Virus record (IMG/VR): IMGVR_UViG_3300028844_001286
Coordinates: 1 to 23,577 of that record
Length of the DNA stretch: 23,577 nucleotides
Reading direction: 5' to 3' (one strand)
Source of the DNA: a virus
Part shown: positions 7,569-16,300 of the stretch, piece by piece
How the letters are laid out: each line of letters starts with the position of its first letter
Numbering within the stretch: the first letter of the stretch is position 1
The notes under the pieces: model-generated
Databases searched by the model: none
Told to the model about the DNA's origin: nothing
The model's input: the letters and a program-made list of their open reading frames with translations, nothing else
Made by a program: the position numbers and the translations under genes

Positions 7569-10091
7569 ATGCCTAAAGCCAGCACCATTCAGACCAGCTT
7601 CAACGGTGGCGAACTGTCGCCGTTGCTGCATGGGCGCCCTGACCTTGATCGCTACAAGACCGGGCTGCAAAGCTGCCTGAACTTCATCCCGTTGATCCAG
7701 GGGCCGGCGGAGCGCCGCCCCGGCACACAGCACATCGTCGAGGTCAAGACCAGCAGCCTGTCTACTCGGATTATAAGGTTCGAGTTTTCGACCACTCAGG
7801 CGTATATTATCGAGTTTGGCAACCAGTATTGCCGATTTATCAAGGATACGGCCCAGATCGTCAGTGGCACACCCATAGAGCTTGTCACCACATATCTGAC
7901 CGCAGACCTGTTCGATCTTAAATACGCGCAGAGCGCGGATACGCTCTACATCACCCACCCCTCATACCCGCCGCGCAAGATCACACGCACGTCCGACACC
8001 GCGTGGACGATCACGGACATCACGTTTCAGGACGGACCGTTTCTCAACACCAACACCACGGCCACGACGTTGGGCCTGTCCGGCACAACCGGGTCGGTAA
8101 CAGTCACTGCTTCTGCCATAACTGGCATCAATTCGGACACCGGTTTCCAGACAACTGACGTTGGCCGACAGATACGCTGGGAAGACGCGGCAGGTAACTG
8201 GACCTATTTAACCATCACGGCGCGCGCCAGCACCACCAGTGTGACGGCTGACATCGACGGACCCGATGCATCGGCCACAACTGCGACGGTTGTGTGGCGC
8301 CTGGGTGTGTGGTCTGAGACTACCGGCTACCCCGCCGCAGTGACGTTCCACCAGAACAGGCTGGTATTTGCCGGGCCGACCGATAACCCGCAGCGTATTG
8401 ATATGAGCCGCACGGGTGACTTTGAGAATTTCGCGCCCACTGAGGCGGATGGCACGGTGGTTGACGATAACGGGGTGACTGACACTCTGTCGGCCGACAC
8501 GGTCAACGTGATCCGATGGTTGGCTGACGACGAAAAAGGGCTTCTGTCTGGCACGGTCGGCGGCGAGTGGGTGACGCGCTCGTCCACAGCCGGCGACGTT
8601 GTGACACCGTCCAACGTGCAGAGTAAGCGGTCGTCGGCGTTTGGCAGCGGTAATCTACAGCCCACGCGCGCGGGACGCGCTCTGCTGTTTGTCCAGCGCG
8701 CGCTGCGTAAAGTGCGCGAGATGTCCTACGTCTTTCAGGACGACGGCTTCGTGTCGCCCGACCTGACGCTGATATCAGAGCACGTCACACAAACCGGCAT
8801 TATTGATATGGCCTACCAGCCAGAGCCGCAGAGCTTGCTGTGGATGTGCCTCACAGACGGCACCCTGCTGTCGCTGACGTATGACCGGGAACAGAAGGTC
8901 GCCGGGTGGAGCCGACACGTCGTGGGGGGCACCAGCGACGCCGCTGGCACCCAAGCTAAGGTCGAGAGTGTGGCGGTCATACCTAACACGGCGGGCACGG
9001 CTGACGAGCTGTATGTGGTGGTCAAACGCTACATCAACGGCGCGACCGTCAGGTTCATTGAGTATCTGAAGCCCCACTGGTCCGACGCCAACGACAGCGA
9101 GGATGCCTTCTTTGTGGACAGCGGCCTGTCGCTGGACTCCGCGATTACCGTCACTGGTGTCACCGCTGCTGACCCCGGTGTTGTTACCGCGGCGTCGCAC
9201 AGTATCTCAGATGGCTCCGAGGTCCGGTTCACTGATGTGAAAGGTATGACACAACTCAACAAGGTGTCATACAAGATGGGGCAAAGTGCTACAAACACAT
9301 TCGAGCTTTTCGCGAACCAGCCTATCGCGCCGGTTATCACCGCGGCGACGAAGGCGAACCCGGTTGTTATCACATCGGTAGCACATGGCCTGTCTGACAG
9401 CGACGAGATTATGATCGTTGACGCGGGCGGCATGACCGAGATCAACGGGCTGGGCTTCACCGTCGCTAACAAGACCGCTGATACGTTCGAGCTTTCAGGG
9501 ATCAACGGCACCGGCTATACGACATACACATCAGGTGGCCGCATACACCACGCGGTTGACACATCGGACACCGACAACTTCAGCGCCTACGTGTCTGACG
9601 GTAAGGTCCGAGTGCGGTCCTCCACTATCTCAGGGCTGACCCATCTTGAGGGCGAGACGGTTCAGGTGTTGGCCGAGGGGGCGACGCACCCCGATGTTGT
9701 TGTGGCATCAGGTGCGGTTACACTTAACCGCAAGGCGTCGAAGGCCCACGTCGGACTGACCTACACGTCGAATTTCGAGATGCTTCGCATTGAGGCCGGC
9801 AGCGCCGACGGGACCGCGCAGGGTAAATTCCAGCGTGTCCACCATCTTGTCGTTCGATTTTGGCAAACGCTTGGCGGTGGCATTGGGCCAGATGTAAGCA
9901 ATCTCGATAATATCGTGCTTCGCGAGGGCGGCGATCCGATGGATACCGCAGTCGCCCTGTTCTCTGGCGACTACGAGACAGATTGGGACAGCGAATACGG
10001 CAATGACAACCACATATTTATTCAGCAGACACAACCGCTTCCAATGACTATCCTAGCTGTGATGCCACAACTTCATACGCAGGATAGCTGA
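7569..10091 (+). CDS. Tail tubular protein B-like (gp12-like nozzle / stabilisation protein)
   Basis: The 840-aa product is the podovirus nozzle protein that extends the tail tube. The N terminus SFNGGELSPLLHGRPDLDRYKTGLQSCLNF, followed by the GPAERRPGTQHIVEV block at residues 38-55, is a clear family signature. The central part has the HQNRLVFAGPTDNPQRIDMSRTGDFENF motif near residues 258-285 and an RKVREMSYVFQDDGF segment near 375. Residues about 529-586 and 588-657 hold two beta repeats of similar sequence (PGVVTAASHSISDG..V.. and NPVVITSVAHGLSDSDEI..), resembling FCCH-type insert domains known from phage tail proteins. Its start abuts the previous stop; its stop overlaps the next ATG (TGATG). 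Confidence 0.9.
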   Translation: MPKASTIQTSFNGGELSPLLHGRPDLDRYKTGLQSCLNFIPLIQGPAERRPGTQHIVEVKTSSLSTRIIRFEFSTTQAYIIEFGNQYCRFIKDTAQIVSGTPIELVTTYLTADLFDLKYAQSADTLYITHPSYPPRKITRTSDTAWTITDITFQDGPFLNTNTTATTLGLSGTTGSVTVTASAITGINSDTGFQTTDVGRQIRWEDAAGNWTYLTITARASTTSVTADIDGPDASATTATVVWRLGVWSETTGYPAAVTFHQNRLVFAGPTDNPQRIDMSRTGDFENFAPTEADGTVVDDNGVTDTLSADTVNVIRWLADDEKGLLSGTVGGEWVTRSSTAGDVVTPSNVQSKRSSAFGSGNLQPTRAGRALLFVQRALRKVREMSYVFQDDGFVSPDLTLISEHVTQTGIIDMAYQPEPQSLLWMCLTDGTLLSLTYDREQKVAGWSRHVVGGTSDAAGTQAKVESVAVIPNTAGTADELYVVVKRYINGATVRFIEYLKPHWSDANDSEDAFFVDSGLSLDSAITVTGVTAADPGVVTAASHSISDGSEVRFTDVKGMTQLNKVSYKMGQSATNTFELFANQPIAPVITAATKANPVVITSVAHGLSDSDEIMIVDAGGMTEINGLGFTVANKTADTFELSGINGTGYTTYTSGGRIHHAVDTSDTDNFSAYVSDGKVRVRSSTISGLTHLEGETVQVLAEGATHPDVVVASGAVTLNRKASKAHVGLTYTSNFEMLRIEAGSADGTAQGKFQRVHHLVVRFWQTLGGGIGPDVSNLDNIVLREGGDPMDTAVALFSGDYETDWDSEYGNDNHIFIQQTQPLPMTILAVMPQLHTQDS

Positions 10092-10519
10092 TGCTCACGT
10101 TCATCCCCTTCCAGGCAGCGCATTTAGCGGCGATCAAACTACAGGGCGCGCAAGGCTACCTGTCGGATTGGGTCACGTATGAACAGGCCGCTGCGCTTGT
10201 GGAACACCACAGCTCCACGGCCATGACTGACGACGGCGAGCCGGTGGCCGCGGCGGGTATTATCCCGATGTGGCAAGGCCGGTCGATGGTGTGGGCGTTT
10301 CTGTCGGACCTTGGCCCGGCCAACTTCCTGTGCGTCCACCGAGAGGTCAAACGCTTCCTCGACGGTTGCTACACCCAGCGCATCGAGATGACTGTTGATT
10401 GTGACCACAAAGAGGCGCATCGGTGGGCCGGTATGCTAGGCTTCAAACTGGAGGCCACACGTATGCGAGCCTACGCGCCAGACGGTCACGACTGTGCATT
10501 ATACGCGAGGGTATTATGA
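10091..10519 (+). CDS. gp13-like protein with GNAT-type fold
   Basis: The 142-aa product corresponds to the small GNAT-like gene (gp13 family) found between the nozzle and ejection genes of T7-like phages, where T7 gp13 is needed for normal virion morphogenesis. Visible elements of the acetyltransferase fold are the strand pair PVAAAGIIPMWQGRSMVWAFLSD near residues 50-75, the helix FLCVHREVKRFLDG, and the terminal AHRWAGMLGFKLEATRMRAYAPDGHDCALYARV segment. The canonical acetyl-CoA pyrophosphate loop (Q/RxxGxG/A) is not evident, so catalysis is doubtful. It overlaps its neighbours at both ends (TGATG and ATGA), placing it firmly in the tail-ejection operon. Confidence 0.75.
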   Translation: MLTFIPFQAAHLAAIKLQGAQGYLSDWVTYEQAAALVEHHSSTAMTDDGEPVAAAGIIPMWQGRSMVWAFLSDLGPANFLCVHREVKRFLDGCYTQRIEMTVDCDHKEAHRWAGMLGFKLEATRMRAYAPDGHDCALYARVL

Positions 10520-11010
10520 CGGGCGCTGAAGTTATGCTCGCAGTTCAGATAGCCAGTGCGGCTGCGGCGGCTGCGGGTGCTATGCAACAGGCCAAGGCTG
10601 CGTCCGACGCGGCGAACTTCAACGCTCAGGTGGCCAACAACAACGCCATCGCCACGCGCGCAGCAGCAGCCGAGAACGCCAAGCGCGAAGGTCGTGCCGG
10701 CGACAAACGCATGGGCGCCATACGCGCGCGCGGCGGCATGGACCAGATGGACCTGTTGGTTGACAGCGCGATGGAAGAAGAGCTGGGGATACAGTCGATA
10801 CTACACGCGGGTGAGCTTCAGGCTACCGGCTTCGCTAACACGGCGTTGCTGGACACAGCCAGCGCACGTAACGCTCGCGCTTCCGGCAACATAACCGCCG
10901 CCTCAACACTGCTATCCGGCGCCGCGAGCGCAGGGGGCGATTTCCTCGACCGGCAACCGGCCGGCGGCACGACACCTAGCCCATTACGCTTTGAGGGCCG
11001 CGGGCGATAA
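10516..11010 (+). CDS. Internal virion protein, gp14-like
   Basis: The 164-aa product matches the small ejection protein of podoviruses (T7 gp14 role: outer-membrane part of the ejected DNA conduit). It has an N-terminal hydrophobic alanine-rich helix (residues 6-22, MLAVQIASAAAAAAGAM), a long helix with NFNAQVANNNAIATRAAAAENAKREG, then GIQSILHAGELQATGFANTALLDTASARN and a Gly/Pro-rich tail. I chose ATG 10516, which overlaps the previous stop (ATGA). The reading frame extends 31 codons further upstream, but only inside the previous gene and with arginine-rich, non-protein-like sequence. Position directly before the gp15- and gp16-like genes supports the assignment. Confidence 0.8.
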   Translation: MTGAEVMLAVQIASAAAAAAGAMQQAKAASDAANFNAQVANNNAIATRAAAAENAKREGRAGDKRMGAIRARGGMDQMDLLVDSAMEEELGIQSILHAGELQATGFANTALLDTASARNARASGNITAASTLLSGAASAGGDFLDRQPAGGTTPSPLRFEGRGR

Positions 11011-11023
11011 GGACGAATGACGT

Positions 11024-13348
11024 ATGGCAACCTTTAGCACATATGACGCACCAGCCAACGTAACCGGGGCTGTCGGTGGGCGCCGTGCGTCTGCGGCTGA
11101 TTTCGGGCCTGACGTGTCAAGCGCGGGCGCAGGGTTGCAACAACTGGCCGAGACGCTGCGCGTTCGTGAGGATAAACGCAGCATCACCCAGGCCCGTGTT
11201 GGCCTCAACGACTTCGAGGTCGCCTTCACGGCTGATGCTCAACGTATAGCGAGTGAAGCTCCGGAGGGGGCGCCAAATCTTCCTGCCGACACCTTGGCTG
11301 AGTTTGACTCCCGCATGGCTGATTTTAACGCGGGCCTTAACAACATACAGAAGGATAGCGTGGGGCCGCGGCAAGGAGTCTTGCGGGCCGCTTTTGCTAA
11401 AAGTGCTTTAGAAACACAGGCAGCTTCTGTAGTGCGGTTGGACATAAGAAACGTTGGCAAGTTACAAATATTTCACGGCCAGCGGGTATACGGCGGGCTG
11501 GACCCCCGTGAAGCCATGGCTGAGTTTGCGGCAGATTTGAGCGACACCACGTCATCTGCTGAATTGACAGCAGCAACCTTAGAAGCTGCTGAACCAGTCT
11601 TTATAGACCAATATCTCGCCGGTATGACTGTGCGGCCCGAAGTTGGGATCGAAGCACTCGACAGTGGCATGTTAGATTGGGTGCCAGCCGACCGGCGAGA
11701 CACCTTCAGAAAGGCTTTGGAGGATCGACAAGACCACCTTGAAGCCCGCGCAGCGCGCACAGGCACCCCCGCAATACTCGCGCGTGTGGAGGGGGATGTG
11801 ACGACGTGGTTGGGCGAAACACTGCCAGGCTTAAAGGTGGATGCTGCCGCAGATGGTGAGGGTTATCCCGAGCAGGTTGCTCAGTCACTTGACGAAATGT
11901 TTGCGAAGACCACCGAGGGTATGTCCGAGATGGAACTGGCGCGCGTTCAGCCGACGCTGACACAGCGCCGACGTGAATTGATGGCCATAGCTGAAGCCCA
12001 CGCGACCACGTTAGCAACCGCCGCCACAGCGCGTGATGTAGATAGGGTCGAGCGCGCGTTGTTAGACCGCGCAGCCACCGGGCAAACGCCGCCAGAGGAG
12101 GTTAAGGCAGAATACGCAATGATGTTGGCCGCTGATAAAAAACTATCCGACGGCGAGCGAGCGAAGAAATCTGCTGCTTTTGAAGGCAAGTTGCGATCAG
12201 CCCTTATCTCGGGAATTGAGAGCCGACCAGACGCACGACAGTCGCTCATTGATTTGAATAACGGCAAGTATAACTCGGCGCTAACACAGTCTGAACGAGA
12301 TGAATTACGTCCGAAACTCGTGGCTAAAGTGGTGAAGCAGGACAAGGTCCAAAAGACCGAAGACCTGGCCAGCTGGATTATCAATTCCGGGGACGCGGCT
12401 GACCGAGTGTTTGCTGGGCGTATAGACGCCCGCGAGTTGCAGAGTATGTTCGAAGACCCTGCCGACCCGGTCCTCACTTCTTTGCTTAAAACACTGAGAC
12501 AACAGACGACACCACTCAGGACACCGGAGCAGATCGCCGTGCGCGAAGGCGAGATTTTTAATATGTATTCCGAGCTTGGGGTATCCAGAGACAACGGCCA
12601 ATATAAAACGGAAGAAGGGCTTCGGAAGTTGGCTGACTTTTATGAGTTCGCAACCCAGTCGGTCGCGGATGGTTTCGCCTCCCGCGCAGGAACGCAGAGT
12701 TACCTGAACCGCGTCCGCGCGCTGATGCCCAGCGCGCTGGAGGCGCAGGGCGGCACCGGGTGGTTGGGTGAGCACACTTTTGAGGACACACCTTTTGATC
12801 ACCTAGTATCTCAGGTCAGAAGCCAGGTCACAGTTGCGGGGTCACAAACAGCGGTTGTTGTCCGGGTGAACACCCAACTGCGCGAGGCGGAAGCAGCGGG
12901 CACCCCCATTGATCCCCAAACCATAGGCGACCTCGTTGACCAGGCGTGGCGGGCCGAGTTGGCCGATCACGGATACATAATACCGCCCGACAAACCCATA
13001 CCAACCGGCTCGATCCGCGCGACTGATGGCCGGTTGATCCACACGAATGCGGTTGGTGGTCAAGTTAAGCCACAACAGCCAAAGACAATAGACGAAGTGT
13101 CGGTAGGCACGGTGGTATACGTAGATGGCAACCCTTTTGTGAAAACTTTGGATAATAATGGTGAAGTTAAATTTGTCTATCTGACACCAGAACAGGCCGC
13201 CAAGCGCCGCGGGGAGAACCCTAATGAGCCGCCCCTCGTGCCAACAGACGCCCCCGTGGAGAACACTAATGAGCCGCCCCGCAAACCCGTGGACGTAGAG
13301 CCCAAAACCGAAGACCCGTGGCTGATTGATCCAGAGAGTGGTGCTTAA
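11024..13348 (+). CDS. Internal virion protein, gp15-like
   Basis: The 774-aa product is strongly helical and in the position of T7 gp15, an ejected internal core protein that forms the periplasmic part of the DNA conduit. T7 gp15 is about 747 aa, close to this length. The N terminus (FSTYDAPANVTGAVGGRRASAADFGPDVSSAGAGLQQLAE) is typical of such proteins: an extended arm followed by a long helix. Residues 60-600 are nearly all helix, without membrane segments. The last 110 residues are proline-rich, with a small beta domain (SVGTVVYVDGNPFVKTLDNNGEVKFVYLTPEQA) and a duplicated ENPNEPP/ENTNEPP motif. The short spacer to the next gene is 2 bases. Confidence 0.78.
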   Translation: MATFSTYDAPANVTGAVGGRRASAADFGPDVSSAGAGLQQLAETLRVREDKRSITQARVGLNDFEVAFTADAQRIASEAPEGAPNLPADTLAEFDSRMADFNAGLNNIQKDSVGPRQGVLRAAFAKSALETQAASVVRLDIRNVGKLQIFHGQRVYGGLDPREAMAEFAADLSDTTSSAELTAATLEAAEPVFIDQYLAGMTVRPEVGIEALDSGMLDWVPADRRDTFRKALEDRQDHLEARAARTGTPAILARVEGDVTTWLGETLPGLKVDAAADGEGYPEQVAQSLDEMFAKTTEGMSEMELARVQPTLTQRRRELMAIAEAHATTLATAATARDVDRVERALLDRAATGQTPPEEVKAEYAMMLAADKKLSDGERAKKSAAFEGKLRSALISGIESRPDARQSLIDLNNGKYNSALTQSERDELRPKLVAKVVKQDKVQKTEDLASWIINSGDAADRVFAGRIDARELQSMFEDPADPVLTSLLKTLRQQTTPLRTPEQIAVREGEIFNMYSELGVSRDNGQYKTEEGLRKLADFYEFATQSVADGFASRAGTQSYLNRVRALMPSALEAQGGTGWLGEHTFEDTPFDHLVSQVRSQVTVAGSQTAVVVRVNTQLREAEAAGTPIDPQTIGDLVDQAWRAELADHGYIIPPDKPIPTGSIRATDGRLIHTNAVGGQVKPQQPKTIDEVSVGTVVYVDGNPFVKTLDNNGEVKFVYLTPEQAAKRRGENPNEPPLVPTDAPVENTNEPPRKPVDVEPKTEDPWLIDPESGA
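13214..13280 (+). repeat. Direct repeat in 3' end of gp15-like gene
   Basis: Two copies of a 22-base element at 13214-13235 and 13259-13280 differ at one position and are 45 bases apart (15 codons), keeping frame. They encode the motif EN(P/T)NEPP(L/R). The repeat lies in the disordered proline-rich tail and looks like a recent in-frame duplication. Confidence 0.75.
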
Positions 13349-13350
13349 TC

Positions 13351-16300
13351 ATGGCTGAACTCGCACAGACCCTGAACGAAGAAGAAGAAGAAGAAGCACA
13401 GGCCGCCGCCGTCGCGGACATCCCACAGTCGCCTGAAGACGACACACCTACGTGGGATGGAACCGGCGAGTTTACCTACGACGAGGAACCTGTCGAGGAA
13501 CCCGCGGCTACACCTACGTGGGACGGCGGCGGCGAATTTCAACTCGAAAGCACCGAGCCCCACACAGTTGCTATGCCCGATGGACAAGTGGTCGAACTGC
13601 CGGAGGGCGGGCTGGGGCGACTTATCAACATCTTCGACAGGAGCTATGATAAGGGGTCGGCCCAGTATCAGGCGTCCGTAGTTGGCTACCAAATTCTTCA
13701 ACGTGGCGCGGCAAATGCAGACCCAAAACTTGAGGCCAGATACGCCCAACTTATGACGGAGTCGTCGGGTGTCATCCCCGCGGAGGGTTGGTGGGAGGAG
13801 AGTATCGGCGCCGCCGCCTCACAACTCCCTCAATTGTCCGCTATGGCCGGCAACATGGCCAAGCGCGGACTTGAAGGCGGGCTCGTTGGTTTGCTGACCG
13901 GCTTGATGCCGGTCGACCCAAGGAGAGTTGGAGTTAAAGGTGTGCCCACAATGGCCCGCCGGGCATTAGCAGGCGTATCGGCGGGCTCGTTGGTGGGGGG
14001 CGCGGAAAGCAACTTCTATCAAGCATCCGCAAACGCCTACATGGAGATACGTGAGATAAAAGACACCAACGGCGTTAAGGTAAACGACAAAGCAGCCCAG
14101 CTCATGGCCTACGCTGCCGGCGCCGCCAGCGCAGGGTTGGAGTTCATCCCGCTTGGCGTATTGTTCAAAATGGTCCCCGGCAGTAAGCAAATGTTTGCAA
14201 ACGCTGGCCTCCGTATGGCTGGCAGCCTGATGCTCCCGAAGACAAAAAAGGCCGCCGTTAATTTTCTCATAAATTTAAGTGCTTTGAGTGCTGCCGAGGT
14301 GAGCACCGAGGTAGCGCAGGAGGCAGTCGTCATTGGCGCGGGCGAGGTGGCAAAAATGCTGAGTCCTGAAGACAACTTTGAAAGTGTCGCCGCGAAATAC
14401 CTGTGGGATCGTTTGGCCCAAACGGCTGAAGAGGCGGCTAAGGTTACGACTATTCTCGGGCCGTTGGCTTCGGCTCCAAGATTGGCTACCGACTTTGTGA
14501 CGCCGATAGAGCTTGATGTTGTTCCTGACGATCCACAGGCTACCGCAGTGCGCCACGTCTCCATAGTCGAGGTTGACACGTTGGCCCAGAAGATCGCCGA
14601 CGCACCTATATCAGAGGACTTAGAGACCTACGATGTAGGGCCGCTGTCACCGCAGGAGCGCGAGGCTATGGAGTTTGCGGGGTTGGAAGTTACCCCCGAA
14701 GGCCAGATGCCCGCCAAAGTCGCGGAGTTGTTTGCGGGCGAGAGAGCGCGCCGCATGGCTCTACTAACTGAACGGGCTTCAGCGTCGCAGACACAGACCG
14801 AAAAGGATGAGGCATCCGCCCTGCGTAAAGTTGCCCGCGGGGCGATCCGTAAACTGGATAACACTATTAAAAATCTGGATGTTCAGGTTGACGACACACT
14901 GACGATTATCGCGGAGCGCGAGGCGCAAGGTAAGCCCGTAAAATCACAGAAGAACAAGATCAACCGACTGCTCAATGCGCGGGAGAAGCTCGACGAAGAG
15001 CGCGCCGGGCTGCTGACTGACGAAACCCCGGTGGGTGATCGGTTGAGCCAGGCTCGTCAGGCGTTGGACAACGACATCGAGTTGAAGGGCACCGAGCTAT
15101 TCAAAGCGGAACAACGTTTGCAGGTCGCGAAAGAGCGCGCGTTCAACAAAGGGTTGAAGGACGGTTCGAGATTGGCGCGCACAGATACAAAGGCGGCGCA
15201 AGAGGCCGTCATCGAGATGCTGGAGAGTGAAGCCACCGACCCTGATGTGAAGTTGCCGTCGAAGAAGCCGCGCACCAAGAAAGAAAACATTAGCAAGAAG
15301 GCCAAGCGCAAAGAGGGCCGACTGTTTAAGTTGAGCGACACAGCCAAGGCCAAGTTTATCAAGCGGCTCAAGAACGTGCAGGGCGCCGAGCAGTTCAACA
15401 AGGTTATGGACGACCTTCAGTCCGCTATTAACGTCGCTGTAACAAAGGAGCGGCGCAAGGTTGCCTTGAAGAAGCTGGACAAAGAATTGAGGTCGTCCGG
15501 CGTCAAAAAACGCAAGGGTAGGTTTGGCCCCGAGGCCCAGGCCGACCTGGACGGTATGGCTAAAAACTACCTGAACATGACCGCGGAGAAGGCACGGGAG
15601 GCGCTGGCTAAACTACCGCCGCAAAAAACCTCGCATGAACGATTGATAAAAGGGATGTTGACCTTACGGGCGGACCCTGAGTCTTTCAGCGCCCAGCAGA
15701 TCGAGGACATATTACTGCGCGTCATCCAGACAAAAGCCGAGGGTAGACAGAGCATGAAGGACGGCCGCAGCAGGGCGGATAAGCAGGTTGACGACACAAA
15801 AGCCGAGCTTTTGGACCAGATGGGCGAGGGGAGGGACGAGTCGGACAAAGGCCGTAATATTCGAGAGTTCTTCGCTGCGGTTGAAGTAGTCTCGTTTTTG
15901 GGGTTGAGCGGGTCGTGGCGCGTCAAGATGCGGCGCATACTTAGAACGTCTGACGGCTCTCGCGCACAGGCGCTTATAGACAAGCTGGGATTGTTCGCAG
16001 AAACGCGAGTGTTCAACGCCGGTAAGGTCGACATGACGCAAAAGTTCAGCGATATGGCAACCGCTGCGCTGGGGCTTGGATCGGAGCGCCAGTTGCGGAA
16101 GAAGCTCGCCAAAGACGAGGTAGAAAAATTAAATCTAGGTAAGTTCAGACATGAAAATGGTGAGTTCAAAACACTGGACGTGAGAACCCGCGCGCAAGCC
16201 CGAGCGCGGGTGATGCAGATGCGCGATCCAGACTTGGAGAAGAGCTACCGCGATGCAAAGGGTAACGGCTACACGGATGATATAATAGCCGCCATAGAGG

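Noticed and set aside
7224-7958. 244-codon open frame on the minus strand
   Set aside because: It lies wholly across the tail tubular A/B genes, has no ribosome-binding site I can see, and its arginine/leucine-rich sequence is that of a GC-rich antisense shadow. The same holds for the minus frames at 11947-12594 and 16135-16734.
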